DNA of 64,000 nt from Luteimicrobium album. GTDB lineage: Bacteria; Actinomycetota; Actinomycetes; Actinomycetales; Cellulomonadaceae. Positions 20,946 through 30,983 of the stretch are shown here, piece after piece (the stretch's first letter is position 1; every line of letters starts with the position of its first letter). The notes beneath the pieces were generated by a model. The model saw only the letters and a program-made list of their open reading frames with translations, did not search any database and was not told where the DNA came from. The position numbers and the translations under genes were made by a program. The DNA lies in contig NZ_BSUK01000001.1 of NCBI RefSeq assembly GCF_030161555.1, positions 2,604,001 to 2,668,000 on the forward strand, in the 5' to 3' direction.

Positions 20946-21632
20946 ATGACCAACGTCTTGCTGGCCGAGGATGACACGGCGATTGCCGAGCCTTTGGCAC
21001 GTGCGCTGACGCGCGAGGGATACAACGTCGTCGTGCAAGGCACCGGGCAAGGTGCCATCGACTCCGCGGAGGCCGCGGACGTGGTCGTCCTCGACCTGGG
21101 TCTGCCGGACATGGACGGGCTCGACGTGGCGCGGGCGATCCGCGGCGCCGGCATGACCACCCCCATCCTCGTCCTCACCGCGCGTGCCGACGAGGTGGAC
21201 CTCGTCGTCGGTCTCGACGCGGGCGCCGACGACTACGTCACCAAGCCGTTCCGGCTCGCCGAGCTGCTCGCGCGCGTCCGGGCGCTGCTGCGTCGCACGC
21301 ACGGCGACGCGGGGCCGGACGAGGAGGAGCTCGTCGCGCAGGACGTCGTCGTCGACGTCTCCGCGCACCGCGCCTTCCAGGGCGACCGGGAGCTGCACCT
21401 CACGACCAAGGAGTTCGACCTCCTGCGCGTCCTGGTGCAGAACGCGGGCAGCGTCGTCGTGCGCGACACGCTCATGCGCGAGGTCTGGGGCGCCGAGCCG
21501 GCCGGCTCGACCAAGACGCTCGACATGCACGTCTCCTGGCTGCGTCGCAAGCTCGGCGACGACGCGAACTCGCCGCGCTACGTCGCGACGGTCCGCGGGC
21601 TCGGCTTCCGGTTCGAGACCGGAGGACACTGA
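20946..21632 (+). CDS. OmpR/PhoB-family response regulator
   Basis: The 228-residue regulator has a receiver domain (NVLLAEDDTAIAEPL, phosphoacceptor in VVVLDLGLPDMDG, Lys in YVTKPF) and a C-terminal winged helix (LTTKEFDLLRVLVQNAG, LDMHVSWLRRKLGDD, VRGLGFRFE). It lies 61 bp before a cognate sensor kinase. The signal is not evident. Confidence 0.93.
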   Translation: MTNVLLAEDDTAIAEPLARALTREGYNVVVQGTGQGAIDSAEAADVVVLDLGLPDMDGLDVARAIRGAGMTTPILVLTARADEVDLVVGLDAGADDYVTKPFRLAELLARVRALLRRTHGDAGPDEEELVAQDVVVDVSAHRAFQGDRELHLTTKEFDLLRVLVQNAGSVVVRDTLMREVWGAEPAGSTKTLDMHVSWLRRKLGDDANSPRYVATVRGLGFRFETGGH

Positions 21633-21693
21633 GGCGGGGGACACGGGCACGACGACACACGTGCCCCTCGGTCGCGTCGGGAAGGTCTGAGCC

Positions 21694-23031
21694 GTGCGTC
21701 AGCGGATGCTGCAGGCCACCGTCGCCGCAGTGGCGGTGGCGGTGCTGCTGCTGGGATTCCCCTCGCGTTCTTCGGCGCCCAGTACGTCCACGACAACGAC
21801 CTGGACAGCCTGGAGCGCCGCGCCCAGACGTTCGCGCGGGCGGTCGACCGGGCCATCGCCAACGGTGACGAGGCGCTGGCCTCGGACGCGAGCGTGGCCG
21901 TCGCGACCGGCGGTCACAACCAGGTTCCCGCCCACGCGACCGTCGTCTACAACGGGCGGACCCTGGCCGCGGGCGACGAGATCCAGGGCCGTGTCGAGCA
22001 GCGGGCGGTGCGGACGTCCGAGGGGCCCTCGTCACGCTCGAGGTCTCGTACTGGGCGCTGTACTGGCAGTCGATGCGGATCGTGCTGTTCGTCGTCGCCG
22101 CCGCCCTCGTGGCGATCCTCGCGGGCGTCGCGATGGCCGTGATCCAGGCGAACCGGCTCTCCGCACCCCTGGTCTACCTGGCGGCGTCCGCCGAACAGCT
22201 CGGCTCGGGACAGGTGCGCCCGCAGATGGAGGAGTCGGGCGTCGAGGAGCTCGACCTCGTCGCCGCCGAGCTCGCACGCACGTCCGACCGGCTCGCGAGC
22301 CGCCTCGCGACCGAACGCCAGTTCGCCGCCGACGCCTCGCACCAGCTCCGTACCCCCTGACGGCCCTGTCGATGCGGCTCGAGGAGATCTCCCTCATGTC
22401 CGACGACCCGGCCGTCCAGGAGGAGGCCCGCATCTCGCTCGAGCAGGTCGAACGGCTCGTGACCGTCGTCGACGACCTCCTCACGCGGTCGCGCCGCGCC
22501 CAGGGCGGCACGACGGAGGCGGTGCGGCTCGTCGAGGTCGTGCGTCAGCAGGAGGAGGAGTGGCTGCCGAGCTTCGAGTCCGCCGGACGCCGGCTCGTCG
22601 TGGACATCCCGCTCGACACCTACGTCCTCGCCACGCCCGGCGCGCTCGCGCAGGTGCTCGCGACGCTCGTCGAGAACTCGCTCACGCACGGCGGCGGCAC
22701 GACGACGGTGCGCTCACGCCCGGGACGCTCGGGGTCCATCGTCATCGAGGTCGCCGACGAGGGCGAGGGCGTGCCCGACGAGCTCGCACCGAACATCTTC
22801 GAGCGCGAGGTGACGTCGGGGAAGGGCACGGGGCTCGGGCTCGCGCTGGCGCGGGACCTCGCGGCCGCGGACGGCGGCCGGCTCGAGCTGTCGCAGCGCC
22901 GCCCGGCGGTGTTCTCGGTGTTCCTCGCGGGCGTCCCGCACACGCTCGACCCGCGCGTGGTGCTGCCCGCCGGGGCGACCGTCTCGAGCGCGCGGGGCCG
23001 CAAGGGCAAGCGCAGGTCCGACGGCGCCTGA
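21694..23031 (+). CDS. Sensor histidine kinase, HAMP type, partner of the OmpR-type regulator
   Basis: The restored kinase has two membrane helices (VAAVAVAVLLLGFPLAFFG and MRIVLFVVAAALVAILAGVA) around a short sensor domain, a HAMP linker, the HisKA H-box FAADASHQLRTPLTALSM and an HATPase domain (LVENSLTHGG, DEGEGVPDE, GTGLGLALARDL). Three single-base losses break the frame, near 21763, 22022 and 22355, each in a run of four or five C or G. The start is GTG 21694. The C-terminal tail is rich in Arg and Lys. The gene ends just before a hairpin. Confidence 0.85.
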   Translation: MRQRMLQATVAAVAVAVLLLGFPSRSSAPSTSTTTTWTAWSAAPRRSRGRSTGPSPTVTRRWPRTRAWPSRPAVTTRFPPTRPSSTTGGPWPRATRSRAVSSSGRCGRPRGPRHARGLVLGAVLAVDADRAVRRRRRPRGDPRGRRDGRDPGEPALRTPGLPGGVRRTARLGTGAPADGGVGRRGARPRRRRARTHVRPAREPPRDRTPVRRRRLAPAPYPLTALSMRLEEISLMSDDPAVQEEARISLEQVERLVTVVDDLLTRSRRAQGGTTEAVRLVEVVRQQEEEWLPSFESAGRRLVVDIPLDTYVLATPGALAQVLATLVENSLTHGGGTTTVRSRPGRSGSIVIEVADEGEGVPDELAPNIFEREVTSGKGTGLGLALARDLAAADGGRLELSQRRPAVFSVFLAGVPHTLDPRVVLPAGATVSSARGRKGKRRSDGA

Positions 23032-23060
23032 CCGGCCCCTCGCGCGAGGCAGGCGTCCGC

Positions 23061-23086
23061 GCGGGGTACTTCGCGAAGTACCCCGC
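23061..23086. terminator. Perfect 26-bp palindrome between convergent genes
   Basis: GCGGGGTACTTCG is followed directly by its exact complement CGAAGTACCCCGC. It lies between the stops of the sensor kinase and the GtrA gene, and is a likely bidirectional terminator without a T run. Confidence 0.75.
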
Positions 23087-23094
23087 CGGGAGGC

Positions 23095-23682
23095 CTACTT
23101 CGGGGGAGCCTGGTCGCCCGTGAAGACGAGGTGGCGGTACGCGAAGTACCGGAAGACGGTGCCGAGCCCGATGCCGAGGAGGTTCGCGACGTTCTTCGCG
23201 AGCGGCGAGTCCAGCCCCAGCGGGTAGACGAACAGGGCCAGCACGCCGATGCCGATGAGCAGGCCCCCGACGTTCACGACGAGGAAGCCGGCGAGCTCGC
23301 GGGGCCGGTTCTCGGTGCGCCGATCGGAGAACGTCCACAGCCGGTTGCCGATCCACGCGACGAGGGTCGCGACGGCGACGGACACGACGCGCGCCGTCAG
23401 GGGCTTCTCGGCGAGCAGGTGGCCGGGGCCGAACTGCAGCAGGTTGAAGAGGCCCATGTCGACGACGAACGACACGGCGCCGACGGAGCCGAACTTCGCG
23501 AGCTCTGCCAGACGCTCGCGACCCGGGCGGCGCACACCGGTGTCGGCGGCGACGTGCGCGGCGTCGGTGACGGGCGCCTCGGACGCGGCGAGCACGAAGG
23601 GGACGGCGGCGTGGCGCTCGGCCTCGGGTGTGCCGGTCCGGCCCGCACCTCCGGCGGTGGCGTCGGGCATCGCGTCGGTCAT
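23095..23682 (-). CDS. GtrA-family membrane protein
   Basis: This 195-residue protein has a disordered N-terminus of about 60 residues, then four membrane helices with the GtrA signature (KFGSVGAVSFVVDMGLFNLL, NRLWTFSDRR, FRYFAYRHLVF). GtrA-like proteins are thought to flip or chaperone polyprenyl-phosphate-linked sugars for cell-wall or glycan modification. ATG 23682 is preceded by a plausible GGA-rich site. It is divergent from purK, 80 bp away. Confidence 0.88.
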   Translation of the reverse strand: MTDAMPDATAGGAGRTGTPEAERHAAVPFVLAASEAPVTDAAHVAADTGVRRPGRERLAELAKFGSVGAVSFVVDMGLFNLLQFGPGHLLAEKPLTARVVSVAVATLVAWIGNRLWTFSDRRTENRPRELAGFLVVNVGGLLIGIGVLALFVYPLGLDSPLAKNVANLLGIGLGTVFRYFAYRHLVFTGDQAPPK

Positions 23683-23762
23683 CCTGGAACCGTAGCGCAG
23701 CAGCCTGTGACCTCCCGTCCTACGGGCGGAGGGGGCGCGGGGGTCCGATAGGCTCAGGGACC

Positions 23763-25006
23763 GTGTCAGCACCAGTCGTGGCCGTCGTCGGCGGCGGGCA
23801 GCTCGCCCGCATGATGGCACCCGCAGCCGCCCGTCTGGGCGTCCGCCTGCGGGTGCTCGTGGAGTCGCCGGACGGGTCCGCGGCCCAGGTCCTCGCGGAG
23901 GCCCCGGTGGGTGCCGCCGCGGACGAGGCCGCGGTCCGTGCGCTCGTCGCCCCGGAGGACGGTGACGCGGCCGCCGTCCTCACGTTCGAGCACGAGCACG
24001 TGCCGTCCGCGCTCCTCGCCGCGCTCGAGGAGGAGGGCGTCGCGGTCCGTCCGGGCCGGGACGCGTTGCGGCACGCGCAGGACAAGATCGTCATGCGGAC
24101 CCGGCTCACGGCCCTCGGCGTCCCGTGCCCGCGCTGGGCGCCCCTCGACGTCGACGCGGCAGAGGGCGCGCGCGAGCTCGCCGCGTTCCTCGAGGAGGTC
24201 GGCGGCGAGGCGGTCGTGAAGACGAGCCGCGGAGGCTACGACGGGAAGGGCGTGCGCGTCGTGCGCACCCCGGACGACGTCGCGGACTGGCTCGCGGCCG
24301 CGCAGGACGGCGGACCGCAGCTCCTCGTCGAGGAGAAGGTCCCGTTCCGCCGCGAGCTCGCCGCGCTGGTGGCGCGGCGCCCGTCGGGGAGGTCCGGGCG
24401 TGGCCGGTCGTCGAGTCGGTGCAGCGCGACGGCGTGTGCGCCGAGGTCACGGCGCCCGCACCCGACCTCGACCCGGCCCTCGAGGCGCGGGCGCGCGAGG
24501 TCGCGGTGGCGGTCGCCGAGGGGCTCAGTGTGACGGGGGTGCTCGCCGTCGAGCTGTTCGAGGTCCCCGGCGAGGCCCCGGGCGAACCCGGGCGGGTGCT
24601 CGTCAACGAGCTCGCGATGCGCCCGCACAACTCGGGTCACTGGACCATCGACGGGTCGGTGACGAGCCAGTTCGAGCAGCACCTCCGGGCCGTCCTCGAC
24701 CTGCCGCTGGGCGACACCGCACCCGTCGCGCCGTGGACGGTCATGGCGAACGTGCTCGGCTCGGAGCGTGCGGAGCTCACCGACGCGCTGCCCGCGGTCC
24801 TCGCCGACGGCGTGGCCCGGGTCTGGCTGTACGGCAAGGACGTGCGTCCGGGGCGCAAGCTGGGGCACGTGAACGTGAGCGGCGACGACCTCGGGACGAC
24901 GCGCGAGCGCGCCCAAGCGGCCGCGGCGCTCCTGCGCGGCGACGACGACGCAGCCGCCGACACCCCGACCACCACGACGACCGAGACGAGCGAGGAGCAG
25001 GCATGA
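23763..25006 (+). CDS. purK: 5-(carboxyamino)imidazole ribonucleotide synthase
   Basis: PurK converts AIR, bicarbonate and ATP to N5-CAIR in purine synthesis. The ATP-grasp protein starts with [14 protein letters not shown] and has [15 protein letters not shown] and [19 protein letters not shown], all typical. A frameshift near 24376 is bridged as [15 protein letters not shown]. The start is GTG 23763. The tail is Thr/Glu-rich ([14 protein letters not shown]). The TGA overlaps the ATG of purE (ATGA), so the two consecutive pathway enzymes are coupled. Confidence 0.92.
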
Positions 25007-25569
25007 GCGAGCAGGCCGCAGGTGACGGGACGGCGCAGGAGGCGGCGCCGCTCGTCGGGATCGTCATGGGGTCGGACTCCGACTGGCCCGTGATGCAGGC
25101 CGCCGCGGACGCGCTCGCGGAGTTCGGCGTGCCCGTCGAGGTCGACGTGCTGTCCGCGCATCGCATGCCGACCGAGATGATCGAGTACGGCCGGGCGGCC
25201 GCGGACCGCGGCCTGCGTGTGATCGTCGCGGGCGCCGGCGGTGCCGCGCACCTCCCGGGCATGCTCGCGTCGGTCACGCCGCTGCCCGTGATCGGTGTGC
25301 CCGTGCCGCTCGCCCACCTCGACGGCATGGACTCGCTGCTGTCGATCGTCCAGATGCCGGCGGGCGTGCCCGTGGCGACGGTGTCGGTCGGCGGGGCACG
25401 CAACGCGGGGCTGCTCGCGGCGCGCATCCTCGGGGCCGGCTCGGGCGACGACGCGGCCGCGCTGCGCGACCGGATGTCCGCGTTCCAGGAGCGCCTCGGC
25501 GACCAGGCCCGGGAGAAGGGCGCGCGCCTGCGGGCGTCGCGCTCGGGGCGCGTCGGCTTCGGCGCCTGA
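25003..25569 (+). CDS. purE: N5-carboxyaminoimidazole ribonucleotide mutase
   Basis: PurE isomerises N5-CAIR to CAIR, the step after PurK. The 188-residue class I enzyme shows [13 protein letters not shown], the catalytic loop SAHRMP, and the [11 protein letters not shown] and PVIGVPV motifs. The start overlaps the purK stop. Confidence 0.95.
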   Translation: MSEQAAGDGTAQEAAPLVGIVMGSDSDWPVMQAAADALAEFGVPVEVDVLSAHRMPTEMIEYGRAAADRGLRVIVAGAGGAAHLPGMLASVTPLPVIGVPVPLAHLDGMDSLLSIVQMPAGVPVATVSVGGARNAGLLAARILGAGSGDDAAALRDRMSAFQERLGDQAREKGARLRASRSGRVGFGA

Positions 25570-25583
25570 CCGTCGAGGCCGGG

Positions 25584-26955
25584 TCAGCCCTTCGACGACG
25601 TCTCGGAGTTGACCGTGCCGGCCTTGAGCTTGCCGTTCATGACGTTCTTGAAGAACGTCGGCGCCTTGTCCGGGTCGAGCCGCACGCTCGAGCCGACGCC
25701 GCCCGGCCGGTAGTCGCGGTCCGAGATCGGCGGGAGCCCCGTCACGCCGTCCTTGCCGTTCGCGGCCTTGAACGCCATCGCGAGCTTCGCGAGGTCGACG
25801 ACGTTCGTGTCGTCGTCGACCTTCAGCACACCCGTGCCCGCGTCGATGAGCTTGACCTGCGTGGCCGGCTTGAAGAGCAGGCTGGGCTTGGCGGCCTTCT
25901 GCGAGATCGCGTCGACGAGCTGGCGCTGGCGCTCGGTCCGGCCGAAGTCGCTGGTGGGGTCCGAGTAGCGCATCCGCGAGAACGCGAGCGCCGTCTTGCC
26001 GCCGACGTCGTGGCAGCCGGCCTTCCACTTGAGCTCGGACTTCTTGTCGTCGACGTCGTAGTCGAGGCACAGGTGCACGCCGCCGACGGCGTCGACGAGA
26101 CCCTCGACTCCGCCGAACCCGACTTCGGCGTAGTGGTCGACGTGCATCCCGGTGAGCTTCTCGACGGTCTTGACGAGCAGCGGGGCGCCACCGAACGCGT
26201 AGGCGGCGTTGATCTTGTTGCTGCCGTGCCCGGGGATCTTCACGTAGGAGTCGCGGGGGATCGAGATCAGCGACGTCGTCCCGGAGTCCGGCACCTGGAG
26301 CAGCATGATCGTGTCGGTGCGCGCCCCCGAGGTGCCGTCCTTGACGACGCCGTCGGAGCGCGAGTCGGAACCCGCGATCAGGTAGGTGGTGCCCGGGGTG
26401 TCGTTGGCGTCCGAGAGCGCGTCGACGTGGTCGAGCTTGCCGTTGGCCCACGCGACGAGGCCGATCGGCCACGCGATCATCCCGACGACGAGGACGCCGG
26501 CGACGATCGCGGCGATGCGGCCCTTGCGCAGGCGGATCCGGCCCGGTGCGGCGGCGCCGGGGGCGGTCCCGGCGGGTGAGCCCTCGCCCGGCCGGCGCCC
26601 GGCGCCGCCACCACCGGCGGCGGCGCGCTGGGGGCGCGTGCGGTGGGGGACGTCCGCGGACGGCGCTCGTCGGTCGCCGTCGCGCGCGGGGCCCGGGTGA
26701 CGCCGGCGCCCGCGGGCGGGATCGTCGGGGGCGCCCGGAGCCGCTGCGTGCCCGGCCGCCGCTGCGGTCGACGGGGACGGGGCCGCTCGACTGCCGCGTC
26801 ACCCGGGACGCGGGCCGTGCGGGCGGGGGAGGAGGGGTGTCGCCACCGGTGCCGTCGGGCCCGACCTTGATGACGCCGTCTGCCGCGTCGGGGCGCGACC
26901 CGCGCCCCGACTGCGGGGTGAAGCTCGGCGGCAGAGACCGGGGGTCGGGCGTCAT
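25584..26955 (-). CDS. LytR-CpsA-Psr (LCP) family glycopolymer ligase, second copy
   Basis: LCP enzymes transfer glycopolymers from a polyprenyl carrier to peptidoglycan outside the membrane. A long Pro/Gly/Arg-rich cytoplasmic tail (MTPDPRSLPPSFTPQSG) leads to one membrane helix (RIAAIVAGVLVVGMIAWPIG) and the extracellular domain with YLIAGSDSRSDG, LISIPRDSYVKIPG and AFSRMRYSDPTSDFGRTERQ. At least one frameshift lies in the GC-rich tail, somewhere in 26590-26850; its exact place is unclear because two frames are both plausible. ATG 26955 overlaps the stop of the preceding LCP gene. Confidence 0.82.
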
Positions 26956-28265
26956 GACGTGCAGGCCCCCTTGGAGCTCACGACGTCGGCCGCGGTGATG
27001 CCGTCCTTGTCCCGGTCCTTCGGGGTGGCGGGAGTGGTCGGCTTCTTCGTGGTGCCCGACGACTTGTCGGAGGTGCCGGACGTCGCCTTGCTCGTCGCCT
27101 TCGCGGTCGCCGACGCCTTGGCCTTCTTCGCCGCCTTCTCCTCGGCCGCGGTGAGCGGCTTGTCCTCGGCGAGCTTGTCCCAGATCTCGGAGGCGGCGGG
27201 CTCCGTCCAGACCAGGCGGTTGTGGTTGGCGGGGTACGGGCCGTTGGGGATCGTCAGGAAGGTGACGTCCGACGACGACATGTGTCGCAGGCTGAGGCCG
27301 AGCCCGACGAGGCTGGTCACCGAGCTGAGGTTGAGCCCGCCGTCGGTCTTGGACGTGTGCAGCGACTTGGTCGCGGCGTCGAGGAACTTGAAGAGCTTGG
27401 GGGCGTCGGTGAGGAAGTTCTGGGCGAAGACCTTGTTGGAGATCGCGCCCATGAGCTCCTGCTGACGCTTGATGCGGCCCGTGTCGGAACCGTCGCCGAT
27501 ACCCTCGCGGGCGCGGGCGTAGCCGAGCGCCTCCTTGCCCTTGAGCGTCTGGTACCCGGCGTCGAGGTCGAGGTCGGCCTTGGGCACGACCGTCTTCGTG
27601 GGGATGCACATGGGCACCCCGCCGAGCGCGTTGATCATGCCCTCGAAGCCGCTGAAGTCGAGCACCACGTAGCCGTCGAGCGTGATGCCCGTCGTCGACT
27701 CGACCGTCTGCCACGTGCACGCGGCGCCGCCGGCGATCTGGGCTGACGCGTCACCGCCCTCGGCCTTGGCCTTGTCCGCGCCGAACGAGAAGGCCGCGTT
27801 GAACATCGTCGCGGGCGCGGCGCCCGTCGAGTGGCCCTTCGCGTCGATCTGGCACGCGGGGATGTCGACGATCGAGTCGCGCGGGATGGAGACCGCCTCC
27901 ATGCGCTTCCGGTCGGCCGAGATGTGCAGGACGATCGTGGTGTCGGAGCGCTGGCCGCCGTTGTCGTCCTTGACGATCTTGCCGTTCGCGCCGCCGCGGG
28001 AGTCGGAGCCGAGGATGAGGATGTTGAGGTCGTGCCCGGCGTCGGGGTCGCTCGGGTCCTTGGTCTTCTTGTCCTTGGCGGCGAGGAACGTCGTGTCGTT
28101 CGAGTCGATGTTCCCCTGGTAGTGCCGGACGAACGCGTAGGCGCCGCTGCTGACCCCCGCGATCGCCGCGACGAGGACCAGACCCATGACCTTCGCGACG
28201 ACGTGCGTGCGCAGGAAGCGGGCGTGTCGGGGGGCGCCCTTCTCGGCGGCGTTGTTCGTCGTCAC
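26952..28265 (-). CDS. LytR-CpsA-Psr (LCP) family glycopolymer ligase, first copy
   Basis: The 437-residue protein has one N-terminal helix (VVAKVMGLVLVAAIAGVSSGA) and an LCP domain with NILILGSDSRGG, the Arg/Asp pair in VSIPRDSIVDIP and GYARAREGIGDGSDTGRIK. A Lys/Ala/Thr-rich tail follows, ending GACTS. GTG 28265 is the chosen start because the helix follows within about 20 residues. With its overlapping neighbour it forms a tandem LCP pair, possibly one enzyme each for different cell-wall polymers. Confidence 0.9.
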   Translation of the reverse strand: MTTNNAAEKGAPRHARFLRTHVVAKVMGLVLVAAIAGVSSGAYAFVRHYQGNIDSNDTTFLAAKDKKTKDPSDPDAGHDLNILILGSDSRGGANGKIVKDDNGGQRSDTTIVLHISADRKRMEAVSIPRDSIVDIPACQIDAKGHSTGAAPATMFNAAFSFGADKAKAEGGDASAQIAGGAACTWQTVESTTGITLDGYVVLDFSGFEGMINALGGVPMCIPTKTVVPKADLDLDAGYQTLKGKEALGYARAREGIGDGSDTGRIKRQQELMGAISNKVFAQNFLTDAPKLFKFLDAATKSLHTSKTDGGLNLSSVTSLVGLGLSLRHMSSSDVTFLTIPNGPYPANHNRLVWTEPAASEIWDKLAEDKPLTAAEEKAAKKAKASATAKATSKATSGTSDKSSGTTKKPTTPATPKDRDKDGITAADVVSSKGACTS

Positions 28266-28369
28266 GGGATGTGATCCTAAGCGGAGCGCTGCGCAGGCCC
28301 CGCGCGGCGTGGGAGCGCGTGCGGTGGAGGGATTGTGGAGAAGGGCCTGCTCCTGACCGCGCCAGCATC

Positions 28370-29512
28370 TCAGCCGAGGCGCAGGCGGTCGAGCACCCCG
28401 TCGAGCCGCGTGTCGTCCGCGCCGCGGGAGAGCTCGCCGGCGGCGGTGTCGGCCCGCTCCTTGGCGGCGACGATCCCGTCCCGGCCGAGGCGCCGCACGG
28501 AGGCCGCGCAGGTCGCCGCGAAGACGTCGACGGCGACCGCGCCCAGGCCGTACGACCGTACGAGGCGCTCGGCCTGGGCCGCCGGTCCGACGGCGAGCGC
28601 GCACCTCGCCTGCACCGCGGCGAGCAGGAAGGACGGCAGCGCGGCGCACGCCTGCGTCGTCGTCGGCGGGACCCACCAGGTGGCCACGTCGTAGCCGTGC
28701 AGCGCGGCGGGCAGGTCGTCCGGGTCGGGCGCGGGCAGGATCCGCACCTGCGCGAGCTCGGCGGCCCGCTCGTGCAGCCGGCGCAGGACGGTGTCGTCGG
28801 GCCCGGGGGCGAGCAGCAGGTCGAGGCTCCAGCCGTCCCCGAGCGCGCGCATGGCCTCGACCGTGGTCTCCAGCCCGACGCCGGCGCGGGCCACGCCCGC
28901 GCGGACGAGCCGGACCGGGTCGCCCACGGGCGTGGGCGCGAGGTCGGCCCGGGGCCAGGTGTCCTGCACGACGACGACGTCGGGCTCGAGCCCGGGGACC
29001 TCGCGTCGCACGAGGTCGGCCAGGGCGCCGGACGCGGCCGTCACGGCGGCGCACCGGGGGAGGTCTTCGTGCAGCACCCGGAGCAGGGCGTCGCGCTCGA
29101 GCGGGGCGAACGGTCCGTGCGCGCCCGCGTCGGGCCAGGCGCGCACGTCCGCCCAGACCGCGGCGCCGTCGGCGAGGTGCCGCGCGACCGGGAGGGTGTC
29201 GGCGCCCACCGCGACGACGACGTCCCACCGGTCGCCCGCGAGGGCGGCGGCCGTGGCGCGGGCAGCGGCGGAGCGCAGCAGCGGGGAGACGCCGCGGGCC
29301 AGCCAGCCCGTCGCGACGGCGGTGGCGGGCGGGTGCGGGCTGTCGGCGGGGCCGAGCGTCACGTGGCGGAGCGCGTCGGCGACGACGGATCCGTATCCGG
29401 CGGTGGTGACGTCCGCCGTGCGGGCCAGGGCGTGGACGAGGCGCCGGACGCGCACGTCGTCCTGGTGGCGGGTGAACGCCACCACGAGGACCCGCGGCCG
29501 GCCGGTGCTCAT
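28370..29512 (-). CDS. Glycosyltransferase, GT4-like
   Basis: The 380-residue protein begins RPRVLVVAFTRHQDDVRVRR and has a two-Rossmann GT-B-like pattern, with an acceptor half up to about residue 180 and a donor half containing ATWWVPPTTTQACAALPSFLLAAV, the expected site of the nucleotide-sugar loop. No signal peptide is present. The start ATG overlaps the stop of the TIGR03089 gene. The donor and acceptor are unknown; the LCP genes next to it suggest a role in a surface glycopolymer. Confidence 0.75.
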   Translation of the reverse strand: MSTGRPRVLVVAFTRHQDDVRVRRLVHALARTADVTTAGYGSVVADALRHVTLGPADSPHPPATAVATGWLARGVSPLLRSAAARATAAALAGDRWDVVVAVGADTLPVARHLADGAAVWADVRAWPDAGAHGPFAPLERDALLRVLHEDLPRCAAVTAASGALADLVRREVPGLEPDVVVVQDTWPRADLAPTPVGDPVRLVRAGVARAGVGLETTVEAMRALGDGWSLDLLLAPGPDDTVLRRLHERAAELAQVRILPAPDPDDLPAALHGYDVATWWVPPTTTQACAALPSFLLAAVQARCALAVGPAAQAERLVRSYGLGAVAVDVFAATCAASVRRLGRDGIVAAKERADTAAGELSRGADDTRLDGVLDRLRLG

Positions 29513-30335
29513 CGCGTCCGCGGCTCGTCCGCGCCGTCGGCGAGGAGCACGTCGACCCGTTCGCCGGCGACGAGGCGCTCCCAGCGTGCGGGGTCGGAGG
29601 TGGCGAGGGCGGCGACGTCGGGCGTCACGGCGACGAGCGAGCCGTCCCGCGCCCACGTCGCGACGGCGTCGAGGAGGAACGCGCCGGGCTCGCGCGCGAC
29701 GACGAGGGTCCGCGCGCCGGGGGCGGGTGCCCCGGCGGCTCCGCCGAGCGCGTGGTCGACCAGCGCGGCGTGCGTGACGGCGCCCTCGGCCATCACGAGC
29801 GCGGGTGCGGCCGGGTCGGTCGGCGGCGCGTACCCGAGGACGTCGCCGTAGGTCATGACGGAGGCCGCCGCGTCGAGGACCCCGGGAGGCAGCGCAGCAC
29901 CGAAGCTGCGGGCGAGCGGCGCGAGGCTCACGGCGACGACGTCGGCCCCGCGGCCGGCCCACCGCTCGGGGTCGTCGGTCGCGACGACGGCGCCGGGGGT
30001 GCGTCACGGCGAAGGTCCACGCAGGCGCCCACGCGCCATGCGGCCAGTGCCCAGGTGATACCCCGCCAGTGCGCAGGAAGATCGAGCGTCAGCGTGCTTT
30101 CCGGACCGAGATCGAATTCCTCCACGAGGAGGTTCGCCGTCTTGGTGATCCAGTTGCCGAGAACGGCACCGGAGAGCTCGATCCGCTCGCCGCCGTCGGC
30201 GTACCAGGTGAGGCGTGGCGCGCCGCCCGCCGCGGCGACCCGTGTGAGCAGCGCGGACGCGCTCTGACCCGTGCTTCCTGGCCGACCGGAGGACGAGGCG
30301 ACGGTGCTGGTCGAGGGGGTGGCGGCGGGCTCCAT
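29509..30335 (-). CDS. TIGR03089 family protein (actinobacterial, AMP-binding-like)
   Basis: The restored protein of about 275 residues matches the TIGR03089 family, a short actinobacterial group related to the N-terminus of AMP-binding enzymes (RLTWYADGGERIELSGAVLG, WRGITWALAAWRVGACVDL). It lacks the complete adenylation core, so enzymatic activity is doubtful. A frameshift near 29998 is repaired by one C, reading RRDAPPGAVVATDDPERW. It is the first gene of a coupled reverse-strand run leading to the glycosyltransferase. Confidence 0.75.
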
Positions 30336-30439
30336 GCCCTCAGCCTAGAGGTGGTGAGAACGCGCCGCCCGCGTCCTGCGACACGCCGATCTGCACGTGA
30401 ACTTCACCCCTCGTCCCCGGAGCGCTACCACATTTCGGC

Positions 30440-30469
30440 TTGACGCTCACGGATGACACGCGTGTAATT
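30440..30469 (+). promoter_or_regulatory. Possible whiB2 promoter
   Basis: TTGACG and GTAATT are separated by 18 bp in a locally AT-richer stretch, about 50 bp before the whiB2 start. This is a pattern match only. Confidence 0.4.
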
Positions 30470-30516
30470 CTACCAATGCAGTTTCTTCACGAGGACCGCA
30501 GGTAAAGGGGCGAAAC

Positions 30517-30885
30517 ATGTGGAACCTTCTCGACGGGGACGGCGGCGATTTTCCGTCCGACGCGACGACGAGCTACGGCGCCGAGGCGGCGCCCGCGCAG
30601 CTCGTCCACCACGACCTGGGCCTCGCCCCGGTCGTCTCCCTCTTCGGTGACGCCGAGGAGGACTCCCTGCTCAGCTGGCAGGAGCGGGCGCTGTGCGCCC
30701 AGACCGACCCGGAGGCGTTCTTCCCCGAGAAGGGCGGCTCGACGCGCGAGGCCAAGAAGGTCTGCTCCGGCTGCGAGGTCCGGCAGGAGTGCCTCGAGTA
30801 CGCGCTCGCGCACGACGAGCGGTTCGGCATCTGGGGCGGCCTCTCCGAGCGTGAGCGCCGCAAGCTGAAGCGCCGCGCGATCTGA
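30517..30885 (+). CDS. whiB2: WhiB2/WhmD-type iron-sulfur regulator
   Basis: The 122-residue protein has the four cluster cysteines (RALCAQTDPEAFFPEKGG, then CSGCEVRQEC) and the GIWGGLSERERRKLKRR motif. A longer acidic N-terminus than WhiB1 and the neighbourhood (DUF5719, metallopeptidase, DUF3499, manB) identify it as the WhiB2 group, linked to septation and sporulation in relatives. ATG 30517 follows an AGGGG-like site. Confidence 0.92.
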   Translation: MWNLLDGDGGDFPSDATTSYGAEAAPAQLVHHDLGLAPVVSLFGDAEEDSLLSWQERALCAQTDPEAFFPEKGGSTREAKKVCSGCEVRQECLEYALAHDERFGIWGGLSERERRKLKRRAI

Positions 30886-30983
30886 ACCCGCGCTGACGAG
30901 ACTCGCGCCGACGCGAGGGGTCGCCGCGCCGACTCCCTGACGTCCCACGGTTCCGCTCCGGCCCGTCGCATGATGGCGGAGCC

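Noticed and set aside
24637-27720. Reverse-strand open frame of about 1000 codons across purK, purE and the LCP genes
   Set aside because: It is a shadow frame; only its short stretch starting at 26955 is real, as the N-terminus of the second LCP protein.
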